From Sphingomonas radiodurans (GTDB taxonomy: Bacteria; Pseudomonadota; Alphaproteobacteria; Sphingomonadales; Sphingomonadaceae): 64,000 nt of DNA. This document shows, in pieces, positions 1 to 8,226 of the stretch. The DNA is taken from NCBI RefSeq assembly GCF_020866845.1, contig NZ_CP086594.1, positions 2,386,001 to 2,450,000 on the forward strand, in the 5' to 3' direction. Both the position numbers and the translations under genes were made by a program. Position 1 is the first letter of the stretch; each line of letters starts with the position of its first letter. The notes beneath the pieces were generated by a model. That model saw only the letters and a list, made by a program, of their open reading frames with translations. It was not told the origin of the DNA and searched no databases.

Positions 1-111
1 GAGCTGTACCCCGAAAACGAGATCATCCGCGGCATGTATCGCACCGCCCGCGCCGCCGCAGCGGCGTGGGACGGACGCGAGCTGATCGTGCCGTGGGATC
101 GCTACGGCTAA
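1..111 (+). CDS. C-terminal 36 codons of an unidentified protein (partial)
   Basis: An open frame enters from the left edge and stops with TAA at 109-111. The visible tail ends in the residues VPWDRYG. GC-rich third positions match the neighbouring genes, so this looks like genuine coding sequence. I do not recognise the family from so short a tail. A palindromic repeat follows and then a convergent gene, so this is the 3' end of a transcription unit. Confidence 0.55.
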   Translation, partial: ELYPENEIIRGMYRTARAAAAAWDGRELIVPWDRYG

Positions 112-134
112 CGCTAAACGCGATCGAACAGCCA

Positions 135-252
135 ATCCTCCCCTGCAAGGGGAGGTGGCGCCGAAGGCGTCGGAGGGGTGTCCCGCTATCGACAGGGCGA
201 CACCCCTCCGTCAGCGCGTGCCGCGCTGCCACCTCCCCTTGCAGGGGAGGAT
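135..252. repeat. Inverted repeat with cctcccctgcaaggggagg arms
   Basis: Each arm is itself palindromic (cctcccctgcaagggg type), and the two arms are inverted copies of each other at 135-158 and about 230-252. Inner segments ggaggggtgtc and gacacccctcc also pair, giving one long nested hairpin. It lies between two convergent genes and resembles the short intergenic palindromes common in sphingomonads. A role as a transcription stop in both directions is inferred. Confidence 0.8.
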
Positions 253-280
253 CAGCGCCCTGCAAATCTGGCGGTGAGCG

Positions 281-2107
281 TCAGCGCAGCATCCGCTCGG
301 TCACCATGCGTTCGAGGATCGCCAGCGGCATCGCGCCGTCGAGCAGCACCGCATGGAACTTGCGCGGATCGAAGGCGGCGCCCTGCTTCTTTTTCACCGC
401 ATCGCGCAGCCGCACCCAGACGGTGTGGCCGATCTTGTAGCTGCACGCCTGCCCCGGCCAGACGGTGTAGCGATCGATCTCGTTCTGGCTGCGGCCGCGC
501 GCGATGCCGGTGGTGGCGATGAAATAATCAGTCGCCTTCTCGCGGCTCCAGCGCTTGTGGTGCATGCCCGAGTCGACGACGAGCCGCGTCGCGCGGAACA
601 GCAGCGACTGAAGGTAGCCGACCTGGCTGAGCGGATCGCCCTCGAACATCCCCATCTCGTCGGCGAGCTGCTCGGTGTAGAGCGCCCAGCCTTCGGTATA
701 GCCGCTGAACCCGCCGCGGCGACGGATGAGCGGGATATTCTGCGATTCGAGCGCGAGCATCACTTGGAGGTGATGGCCGGGCACCGCTTCATGGTGCGTC
801 AGCGTGGCGAGGCCGAACTTGGGGCGATCGAACGTGTCGCGCAGGTTGATGTAATAGATGCCGGGGCGCGAGCCATCGAGCGTTGCGTTCTGGTAATAAC
901 CGCCGGGCGAGCCGGCCTCGATCGACGGCGGCACGCGGCGCACCTCGACCGGCGCCTTGGGCAGCGTGGAGAATTGCTCAGGCAGCCGCTTCTGCATGGC
1001 GCCGATCTGCGCGCTGAGCTGCGCGAGCAGCGCCGCCTTGCCGGCTTCGGTGTTGGGATAGACCTGATCGGGGCGCTTGTTGAGCGCGACGAGCCGCTCG
1101 CCGACCGTCCCTTGCGTCATGCCCTGCGCCCTGAGGATCGCATCGATCCGGCCGCTGATCTCGGCGACCTGCGCAAGGCCAAGACGATGGACCTCCTCGC
1201 CGGGCATCGCGACCGTCGTCGCGGCTTCGACCGCAGCGGCGTAATAGGCCTCGCCGTCGGGCAGGCGCCACACGCCAGCGTCATGCGTCGCCTTCGCGCG
1301 CAGCTCGGTGATCAGCGCGCGCTGGCGATCGAGCGCGGGGAAGACCTGCGTCGTCATGATCCGGGTGGCCTCGGCGACGCGCGCGTCGGGCAGGTTTGCG
1401 GCCTTCAGCTTGGTGGCGAGCGCGGTGACGGGCACCGTCTGGTCGGCGGGCTGATCGCGCAAGCTGCCCATCAGCTTCAACGTCGTATCGAGCACATAAT
1501 CCGGCGCGAAGACGCCGCGCGCCGCATCCTCGCGCTGGCGCTGCGTATCCTGATCGATCGCCGTGGCGAAGGCGGCGACGCGGGCGACATAGGCGTCGGC
1601 GTCCGCGGCGTCCTTGATGCGATGCTGCCCATTGAGGAAGTCGGGCGTGTCGCGATAGGCGCCGGTCAGCTGCGTCAGCACGTACGGCGCGAACCGCCCC
1701 ATGCTGGCGCCGTAGGTGAAGCGCTCGGCGCCGGCGATGCCGCGCTGGAGCTGGTACGAGACGATTTCATAGTCGAGCTTCGCCGCGGGCGAGAGCGAGC
1801 CGGGGTTGATCGCGCGCAGCTCGGCAAGTTCGCGCTTTGAACGCGCGAGATCGGCCTGGATGCCCTTGGCGGACCCGTCGTTGAGCTGCGACTTGAGCGC
1901 GGCGCGCTCGCCTGTGTCGAGCCCGAGCGCGGTCGCGCCTTCGGGATTGTCGCCGACGCGATCGTAGAAGAAGCGATCGAGCAGCGTGCGGAGCTTGGCA
2001 TCATTGGGGTTGCTGGTTGCAGCGTTGGCTGCGGTCTGCGCGGTGGCGGGGAGGGCGGCGGTGAGCGCGGCGGCGCCGGTGCTGCCGATGAAAGTGCGAC
2101 GATCCAT
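281..2107 (-). CDS. Exported DUF885 family protein (putative metal-dependent hydrolase)
   Basis: 608 residues. The N-terminus MDRRTFIGSTGAAALTAALP is a Tat-type signal (RR followed by F and a hydrophobic stretch) with cleavage after an A-x-A site, so the protein is probably periplasmic. The start at 2107 was preferred over a longer frame because of this signal and the AAGGAAAG sequence before it. The DUF885 signature EAVPGHHLQ is near residue 440, followed by GYTEGWALYTEQ near 467. These His/Glu clusters are thought to be a zinc-peptidase-like site. Family members are mostly uncharacterised, so the substrate is unknown. It is transcribed alone, facing a convergent gene at its 3' end. Confidence 0.88.
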   Translation of the reverse strand: MDRRTFIGSTGAAALTAALPATAQTAANAATSNPNDAKLRTLLDRFFYDRVGDNPEGATALGLDTGERAALKSQLNDGSAKGIQADLARSKRELAELRAINPGSLSPAAKLDYEIVSYQLQRGIAGAERFTYGASMGRFAPYVLTQLTGAYRDTPDFLNGQHRIKDAADADAYVARVAAFATAIDQDTQRQREDAARGVFAPDYVLDTTLKLMGSLRDQPADQTVPVTALATKLKAANLPDARVAEATRIMTTQVFPALDRQRALITELRAKATHDAGVWRLPDGEAYYAAAVEAATTVAMPGEEVHRLGLAQVAEISGRIDAILRAQGMTQGTVGERLVALNKRPDQVYPNTEAGKAALLAQLSAQIGAMQKRLPEQFSTLPKAPVEVRRVPPSIEAGSPGGYYQNATLDGSRPGIYYINLRDTFDRPKFGLATLTHHEAVPGHHLQVMLALESQNIPLIRRRGGFSGYTEGWALYTEQLADEMGMFEGDPLSQVGYLQSLLFRATRLVVDSGMHHKRWSREKATDYFIATTGIARGRSQNEIDRYTVWPGQACSYKIGHTVWVRLRDAVKKKQGAAFDPRKFHAVLLDGAMPLAILERMVTERMLR

Positions 2108-2130
2108 TATGTTCTTTCCTTGAATTTCAG

Positions 2131-2227
2131 CCGTTCGTGTCGAGTAGGGTTTGTAGAACCCGTATCGAGACACATGTCCCTCGATACGCCATCTCGGCTT
2201 CGCTCGATGGCTACTCGGGACGAACGG
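2131..2227. repeat. Dispersed palindromic repeat, ccgttcg-bounded, copy 1
   Basis: It starts with ccgttcg and ends with cgaacgg. The inside contains tatcgagacacatgtccctcgata, a partial hairpin. An inverted copy of the same sequence lies at 26917-27014. It fills much of the 291-bp gap between the DUF885 gene and the amidohydrolase gene, where no gene is seen. Confidence 0.85.
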
Positions 2228-2249
2228 AGTGGGAGGGTTGTTCAATCCC

Positions 2250-2367
2250 CCGTTCGCCCTGAGGAGGTGCCGAGCGAAGCGAGGTGCCGTCTCGAAGGGT
2301 GTGTTTCGGGGCCGGTGCTTCGAGACGGTACTTCGCCTTCGGCTCAGCACCTCCTCAGCACGAACGG
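2250..2367. repeat. Dispersed palindromic repeat, ccgttcg-bounded, gaggaggtgc type
   Basis: Bounded by ccgttcgccctgaggag and ctcctcagcacgaacgg. The inside holds the inverted pair cgtctcgaag and cttcgagacg. The copy at 36721-36833 has the same plan. It sits next to the repeat at 2131-2227, so two related elements occupy one intergenic space. Confidence 0.85.
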
Positions 2368-2398
2368 GTTGGACGGGCGTTCGGGTTGCGGATGAAGC

Positions 2399-5300
2399 TC
2401 AGTTCGCCGCGGTCTCCCAGAAATACCGCCCGCGCGTCGCCGTGCCGGTCGCCACTTCGTTCAGCGTCTTCGCGTCGTACAGCCGCCCGCCGATCATCAC
2501 GCGCGCGACCTTGTCGCTGTTGCGGATATCCGCGGTGGGATCGGCGTCGAGCACCACCAGATCGGCGAGCTTGCCGACTTCCAGCGAGCCGATGTCCTTC
2601 GCCATGCCGAGCGACTGCGCCGGCACGATCGTGCCCGCGCGCAGCGCCTCGATCGGCGACATGCCGCCGCGCACGAACGACCAAAGTTCCCAATGCGGCC
2701 CGATGCCGGCCTGCTGGCCGTGCGCGCCGATCGAGACGAGCACGCCGCGCTTGGCGAGCTTGTGCGCCTCGCGGGCATTGTCGTCGTCGACATAATCGCC
2801 TTCGGGCGCCTTCACGCGGCGGGCGTTGTCGGCGCGCAGCTTGGCCGGCGGGGTATGCGCCTGGAGCAGCGGGTTGGCGAACACGTCGGTGGCCTGCCGC
2901 CAGTACGGATCGCCCGCCGGGCCACCGTAGCTGACCACCAGCGTGGGCGTGTAGTTCGTCTTCGAGGCGGCGAAGAACTGCAGCAGATCGTCGTAGAAAT
3001 ATTCGAGCGGGATATTGTGCTCCAGCGTTGAATTGCCGTCGGCGATGTGCGTCACGTCGAGGCCGTAAAGCGAGCCGCCTTCCGCCACGACTTCCATATT
3101 CTCGCGGCGCGAGGCTTCGGTCACTTGCTGGCGCTGGTCGCGGCGTGGCTGGTTGTAGTTCTTCACGCTGTGGCCGCCCTGCGCCTTCAAGCGGCGAACG
3201 TGGCTCAGCGCATCGTCGAGGCTGTCGATCTGCGCGTACACGTCGGCGGCCTTGGCACCGTAGACGATCTCGCCAGTTGAGAAGATGCGCGGCCCCATGA
3301 TGAGGCCCGCGCGCTGCATTTCGGCGGCGGCGAAGATCTCGCTCGAGCGGTTCGACGGATCGTGGATCGTCGTCGTGCCGAGTGCGAGGTTCTGCATCAG
3401 CGACCAGTTGCGCTGCGGGATCAGCTCGTCGCTGCCCGCGGGGCCGTGCGCATGCGCGTCGACGAGTCCGGGGATGATCGTCTTGCCCGCTGCATCGACC
3501 AGCGTGGCGCCAGCCGGGATGGCAGTCGAGCCGCGCGGGCCGACCGCGACGATGCGGTCGCCGCGGATCACGACGACGCCGTCATCGATGATGCCCCCAT
3601 CGGCACCCGCCATCGTCACCAGCCGTGCGCCGGTGATCGCGACCGTGCCGCTAGGTTTCTTGGCATCGGCCTCCATCGCTAGCGACACGCCGGTGGTCGG
3701 CGGCGTGAAGCTCGGCGTACCCTCGGCGCGCGGTGCGCTGGCGAACAGGCTGCCGGTATCGACGGTGTAGAGCGTTGGCCCGAGGCTCCAGTGCAGCCGC
3801 GTGCCGTCGTTCGACCAGTGGATGTAATCCGCGCCGCCTGCGCTCACCTTTGTCACTGGCAGCGCCTTGGCGTCCGGCGCGAGCCCGACCGCCTGGCCGC
3901 CGGGCATCAGCGGCACGACATAGGCAGCGTAATTCTGGCGGAAGGCGACATATTCGCCGCTCGGCGAGACGATATAGTCGGTCGCCAGCTCGCCGTTGGC
4001 GTGGACGCGCTTGGCCCCGCCCGTCAGATCGGTGCTGACCAGCTGGCGCTGCGACTTGCCGTCCTTGCGCTCGTCCTCGAGCATGAAGATGCGATCGCTG
4101 CTCGCGCCGAACTGCGGCGAGGCTAGGCCGCGCGCGACGAGCGTCGTCGCGCCGCCGGTGGTCGCAACGCGATACACGCCGGGATCCTGCGCCCATTTCG
4201 GGCTGGTGAGCCCGCCGTCGCCGGTGCGCTCGAACACGATCGTCTTGCCGTCGGGCGAGAAGCGCGGGCGGGCGTAATGGCCCGGCTGCGCCGTCACGTC
4301 ACGCGCCGTGCCGCCGCTCGCGCCGATCACGCGCAGCCGGCCCAAACCCTCGTCGGTCCAGCTGACGAACACCAATTGCTTGCCGTCGCGCGACCAGCTC
4401 GGGAACAGCTCGAACGCTTGCGCCTCGCGCGTCAGGCGGCGCGCCGTGCCACCGGCTGCGGGCTTGATCCACAATTTGCCGAGGCTCTCGAACACGACCT
4501 GGCGGCCGTCGGGCGAAACGCTGGCGAAGCGCGGCATCGCGGTGGTGAAGCGATCGGGCGCGACCGCGATCTGCGGGTGCGGCCCATCGATCAGCCCGCG
4601 CGTGTCGTTGACGGTGAAGGGGATCTCGCGGGCGTTGCTGCCATCGGCGTTCACGCGGCGGATCTTGCCCTTCGCCCAGAACACGACCCCGCTGTTATCG
4701 GGCAGCCACGCCATGTTGGGATAGACGCCAGTGACCGCCCAGGTCTCCTGCACGTCCTGATCGAGATCGTCGTAGATCTTCCGCTCCTCGCCCGAGGCGA
4801 GATCCTTGACGTAGAGCTTCGATCGCGTCGCCTCGCGGCGGACGAAGGCGATCTTCTTGCCGTCGGGCGACGGCGTCGGGCGTACCGCGCCGCCGTCGCC
4901 GGTGACGGCCTTGGTCACTTCGCCGGTGTCGAGATCGTAGCGCTCGATGTCGAACAAATTGGTGTTCGAATCCTGCGCATATTCGAAGATCGGGCCGGGC
5001 GTGACGTTGCGCGTGTAGAACACCGACTTGCCGTCAGCGGCGTAGATCGGCTCGCCGAGTTCCTTCTGGTGCGTCTCGTTCGGCCGCTTGACCAGCACGA
5101 CGCCGGCGCCGCCCGATACGTGGTACATCCACACCTCGCCGGTGCCGAGCGAGCGGCCGGTGGTGAAATGCTTCTTGGCGACGATGAAGCGGCCGTCCTT
5201 GCTCCAGCTCGGCTGGTTGAGCAGGCGGAACTCCTCCTTCGTCACCTGGCGCTTGTCCGAACCGTCGCGGTTCATCACCCAGATATTGTCGCCGCCGCCG

Positions 5301-5776
5301 CGATCCGAGGTGAAGGCGATGCGGCGACCATCGGGCGAGAAGCGCGGCTGGACTTCATAGGCGAGCCCCTCGGCGATCCGCGTCGGCGTGCCGCCGGCGA
5401 TCGGCATCGTGTAGATGTCGCCCAGCAAAGTGAAGGCGATCGTCTGGCCATCGGGGCTGACGTCCAGGTCCATCCAACTGCCCTCGCTGGTGCGGATCGG
5501 CACCTGGCGGATGGTGGCGCCGGTGGGGGCATTGACGTCCCACTTGGGCGGCTTGGCGGGGGTTGCTGGCGCTGGCTGGGCGGCCGGAGCGGCTGACGGC
5601 GCGGCGGGCGCGGGCAGGGGGGCGGGCAGCGGATCAGGCGCGGGTGCTTGCTGCTGGCTCTCGTTCTCGGGCGCCTGCGTTTGCGCGATCGGTGGCGTCG
5701 GCTGCGCGACCTGGGCGGTGGCGCTGTGCGCTGCGAGCGCGGCAAGCGAGACGAGCGAGGCGGTGGTGAACTTCAT
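2399..5776 (-). CDS. Exported PD40/TolB-like propeller plus amidohydrolase
   Basis: 1125 residues. The signal peptide is MKFTTASLVSLAALAAHSAT, then a Pro/Ala/Gln-rich linker to about residue 90. The region from about 100 to 720 has repeated FSPDGRRIAF-type motifs, the signature of TolB/PD40 beta-propeller blades. The C-terminal domain is an amidohydrolase: HAHG (metal-binding HxH) near residue 773, later LEHN and SIGAHGQQ His motifs, and the terminal KLADLVVLDADP typical of imidazolonepropionase-like members. The propeller may admit peptides or other substrates to the hydrolase, but the substrate is not known. The start at 5776 was chosen for the signal peptide. An in-frame ATG nine codons upstream is possible. 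Confidence 0.88.
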   Translation of the reverse strand: MKFTTASLVSLAALAAHSATAQVAQPTPPIAQTQAPENESQQQAPAPDPLPAPLPAPAAPSAAPAAQPAPATPAKPPKWDVNAPTGATIRQVPIRTSEGSWMDLDVSPDGQTIAFTLLGDIYTMPIAGGTPTRIAEGLAYEVQPRFSPDGRRIAFTSDRGGGDNIWVMNRDGSDKRQVTKEEFRLLNQPSWSKDGRFIVAKKHFTTGRSLGTGEVWMYHVSGGAGVVLVKRPNETHQKELGEPIYAADGKSVFYTRNVTPGPIFEYAQDSNTNLFDIERYDLDTGEVTKAVTGDGGAVRPTPSPDGKKIAFVRREATRSKLYVKDLASGEERKIYDDLDQDVQETWAVTGVYPNMAWLPDNSGVVFWAKGKIRRVNADGSNAREIPFTVNDTRGLIDGPHPQIAVAPDRFTTAMPRFASVSPDGRQVVFESLGKLWIKPAAGGTARRLTREAQAFELFPSWSRDGKQLVFVSWTDEGLGRLRVIGASGGTARDVTAQPGHYARPRFSPDGKTIVFERTGDGGLTSPKWAQDPGVYRVATTGGATTLVARGLASPQFGASSDRIFMLEDERKDGKSQRQLVSTDLTGGAKRVHANGELATDYIVSPSGEYVAFRQNYAAYVVPLMPGGQAVGLAPDAKALPVTKVSAGGADYIHWSNDGTRLHWSLGPTLYTVDTGSLFASAPRAEGTPSFTPPTTGVSLAMEADAKKPSGTVAITGARLVTMAGADGGIIDDGVVVIRGDRIVAVGPRGSTAIPAGATLVDAAGKTIIPGLVDAHAHGPAGSDELIPQRNWSLMQNLALGTTTIHDPSNRSSEIFAAAEMQRAGLIMGPRIFSTGEIVYGAKAADVYAQIDSLDDALSHVRRLKAQGGHSVKNYNQPRRDQRQQVTEASRRENMEVVAEGGSLYGLDVTHIADGNSTLEHNIPLEYFYDDLLQFFAASKTNYTPTLVVSYGGPAGDPYWRQATDVFANPLLQAHTPPAKLRADNARRVKAPEGDYVDDDNAREAHKLAKRGVLVSIGAHGQQAGIGPHWELWSFVRGGMSPIEALRAGTIVPAQSLGMAKDIGSLEVGKLADLVVLDADPTADIRNSDKVARVMIGGRLYDAKTLNEVATGTATRGRYFWETAAN

Positions 5777-5904
5777 GGATACCCCGGAAAGCGACAAGAT
5801 CATTGCCGCACTATCGCCGTCCGCAACGCGCTGGCAATGCCGCAAATGTTTGCCATTCGCGGCGCGCGGCGCATGATCGGCGCAAGTCAGGGGGGAGGAT
5901 GCGG

Positions 5905-7020
5905 ATGAGCCAGCAAACCGTATTGATCGCGGGCGCAAGCGGCGTGATCGGCCAGGCAGCGATCGCGCGCTTCGCGGCGGAGCCGGGCTGGCGCGTGATC
6001 GGCGTTTCACGGCGCCCGGCCGACCTGCCGGCCGCGGTCGACTATGTTCATGTGCCGCTCGACCTGCTCGATGCCGAGGCGTGCCGCGCTGCGGCGCCGC
6101 AATTCGCTGGCGTGACGCACGTCGTTTATGCCGCGCTGTACGAGAAGCCGGGGTTGGTCGCGGGATGGTTCGAGCAGGACCAGATGGACACCAATCTTGC
6201 GATGATGCGCAACCTGATGGAGCCGCTGCTCGGCGCGGCGATGGGGCTGCGGCACGTCAGCGCGTTCCAGGGCACCAAGGCTTATGGCGCGCATGTCCAT
6301 CAGATCGCGCTGCCCGCGCGCGAAAGCTGGCCGCGCGATCCACATGCTAATTTCTACTGGCTGCAGGAGGATTATCTGCGCGAGCGGCGCGCGGCGGCGG
6401 ATTGGTCGCTCACCATCTGGCGGCCGCAAGTGGTGTTCGGTGGCGCGACGGGCGTGGCGATGAACATCGTGCCGGTGCTCGGCGCCTATACGGCGATCTG
6501 CCGCGAACTGGGGCTGCCGTTCGCCTATCCGGGGCGGCCGGGCGGGTTGGGCGAGGCGGTCGACGCCGATCTGATCGCCGACGCGCTCGTCTGGGCGACG
6601 GGCACCACGGCGGCGGGCGACGAGACGTTCAACATCACCAATGGCGATGTCTTCACCTGGGCCGATGCCTGGCCGGCGATCGCCCGCGCGGTCGGGCTTG
6701 AGCCCGTGTTCGGCGAGGCGTTTTCGATCGTCGAGTTTCTGCGGGAGCATGAGCCGGTGTGGGACCGCCTCGTCGCGCGCGATGGGCTGCGCGTGGCGCG
6801 GCTCGCCGATCTGCTCGGGGAGTCGCACCATTATGCGGACTTGCTGTTCGGCGTGCATGCGCCCGGCTCGGCGGTGCGCGCGCCGGTGCTGGTGAGCACG
6901 ATCAAGCTCCGGCAGGCCGGGTTCGGCGGGTGTATCGATACCGACGCGATGTTCGCCAAATGGCTCGCGCGGCTGGCGGAACGGCAGATCATCCCTCCCG
7001 CTTCGTCACCCCGGCCTTGA
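5905..7020 (+). CDS. SDR family NAD(P)-dependent reductase, PRISE-like
   Basis: 371 residues. A Rossmann motif GASGVIG is at residues 10-16. GTKAYG and NFYWLQED supply the Lys and Tyr expected in the atypical SDR group related to progesterone 5-beta-reductase/iridoid synthase, which reduces C=C bonds of enones. The bacterial substrates are mostly unknown. The start at 5905 has GGGGGAGG at 5891-5898 about seven bases upstream. An ATG at 5899 is in frame but too close to that site. The stop codon TGA (7018-7020) lies inside a palindromic repeat. The gene stands alone and converges on the MDR gene. Confidence 0.82.
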   Translation: MSQQTVLIAGASGVIGQAAIARFAAEPGWRVIGVSRRPADLPAAVDYVHVPLDLLDAEACRAAAPQFAGVTHVVYAALYEKPGLVAGWFEQDQMDTNLAMMRNLMEPLLGAAMGLRHVSAFQGTKAYGAHVHQIALPARESWPRDPHANFYWLQEDYLRERRAAADWSLTIWRPQVVFGGATGVAMNIVPVLGAYTAICRELGLPFAYPGRPGGLGEAVDADLIADALVWATGTTAAGDETFNITNGDVFTWADAWPAIARAVGLEPVFGEAFSIVEFLREHEPVWDRLVARDGLRVARLADLLGESHHYADLLFGVHAPGSAVRAPVLVSTIKLRQAGFGGCIDTDAMFAKWLARLAERQIIPPASSPRP

Positions 7021-7086
7021 GCCGGGGTCCCGCTTATTCTCCGACGCCGCAACGGTAGCGGGACCCCGGCTCAAGGCCGGGGTGAC
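7005..7086. repeat. gtcaccccgg palindrome, copy A
   Basis: Arms gtcaccccggccttgagc and gctcaaggccggggtgac with inner ggtcccgc/gcgggacc pairs form a long hairpin. It overlaps the last five codons of the SDR gene and lies between two convergent genes. Other copies are at 33874, 42473, 46295 and 54456. Confidence 0.9.
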
Positions 7087-7093
7087 GGCAGGA

Positions 7094-8098
7094 TCAGATA
7101 TCCAAACAGATCTTGCCGAAGTGCTTGCCCGATTCCTGATGGCGGAACGCGTCGCCGATCTCTTCCAGCGGGAAGTGGCGGTCGATCACCGGCCGGATGC
7201 CGTTGGCCTCGATCGCGCGGATCATGTCCTGCTGGTGGCGCCGCGCGCCGACCGTCAGCCCGATGATCCGCTGGTTGCCTTGCATTACGAACACCGTCGG
7301 CACGTTGCCCGCGATCCCTGCCAGCACACCGATCAGCGCGATATGCCCGCCGATGCGACACGCCGCGATCGATTGCGGCATGGTGCCCGATCCGCCGATC
7401 TCGACGACATGGTCGACGCCGCGCCCGCCGGTTAGCTTGCGCGCGGTCTCGCCCCATTTCTCGTCGTTGCGATAGTTGATCAGGTGATCGGCGCCCATCG
7501 CGCGCAGCCGTTCGAGCTTCTCGTCCGACGACGAGGTCGCGATCACGCGCGCCCCGGCCGCCTTGGCGAATTGCAGCGCGAAGATCGAGACGCCGCCGGT
7601 GCCCTGCACCAGCACGGTATCGCCGCTCTTGATCGCACCGTTGACCACCAGCGCGCGCCACGCGGTTAGCCCGGCGCAGGTGAGCGTCGCCGCCTCGGCA
7701 TCCGAATAGCCGACCGGCGCGCGCGTGAACGACGTGACAGGAGCGGTGACGAACTCGCGCGCGAACCCGTCCGCGCCGTCGCCGGGCACGTCGCCCATCA
7801 CTTCGCGCGCGGGTTCGCCATCCAGCCAGTGCGGGAAGAAGGTGGAGACGACCTTGTCGCCGACCGCGAACTCACTGACACCCTCGCCGATCTCGACCAC
7901 TTCGCCCGCGCCGTCGGACATGGGCACGCGACCGGCGGGCGTCGGGATCATGCCCTTCACCACGGCATAATCGTGGAAGTTGAGCGAGCTGGCGCCAACG
8001 CGCACGACGATCTCGCCGCGGCCGGGCGCCGTGCGATCGGCTTCCACGAGTTTGAGGCTGTCGAGCCCGGCGGGCTGCTGCAATTGGATCGTGCGCAT
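7094..8098 (-). CDS. Zinc-free MDR oxidoreductase (NAD(P)-dependent alcohol dehydrogenase/quinone reductase-like)
   Basis: 334 residues. It has an N-terminal GroES-like domain (SLNFHDYAVVKG near 38-49) and a nucleotide-binding site with VQGTGGVSIFAL (GTGGV at 166-170). The Cys cluster for structural zinc and the catalytic GHE are both missing, as in the quinone oxidoreductase branch. An AAGGAGAG site precedes the ATG at 8098. It is probably a monocistronic cytoplasmic enzyme, and the substrate cannot be read from sequence. The 3' end faces palindrome copy A. Confidence 0.85.
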   Translation of the reverse strand: MRTIQLQQPAGLDSLKLVEADRTAPGRGEIVVRVGASSLNFHDYAVVKGMIPTPAGRVPMSDGAGEVVEIGEGVSEFAVGDKVVSTFFPHWLDGEPAREVMGDVPGDGADGFAREFVTAPVTSFTRAPVGYSDAEAATLTCAGLTAWRALVVNGAIKSGDTVLVQGTGGVSIFALQFAKAAGARVIATSSSDEKLERLRAMGADHLINYRNDEKWGETARKLTGGRGVDHVVEIGGSGTMPQSIAACRIGGHIALIGVLAGIAGNVPTVFVMQGNQRIIGLTVGARRHQQDMIRAIEANGIRPVIDRHFPLEEIGDAFRHQESGKHFGKICLDI

Positions 8099-8186
8099 TG
8101 GTCTCTCCTTCGGCGCTGTCGGCCGTCGGGAGCGGGCGTAGTTATCGCCGCGCACCGGCGCAATCGGATTTAAGTCGATGCGCTTA

Positions 8187-8224
8187 GCTAGCTGTACCCC
8201 GGCCTTCGCCGGAGTACAGCTAGC
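8187..8224. terminator. Hairpin just downstream of the DEAD-box helicase gene
   Basis: Arms gctagctgtaccccggc (8187-8203) and gccggagtacagctagc (8208-8224) pair with one mismatch around the loop cttc. It lies two bases beyond the helicase stop codon. No T-run follows on the minus strand, so it is a 3'-end hairpin or weak terminator rather than a classical intrinsic terminator. Confidence 0.6.
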
Positions 8225-8226
8225 AC

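Noticed and set aside
4277..5596. A 439-codon plus-strand frame opposite the amidohydrolase gene
   Set aside because: Composition is typical of an antisense shadow. The opposing PD40 repeats are clear.
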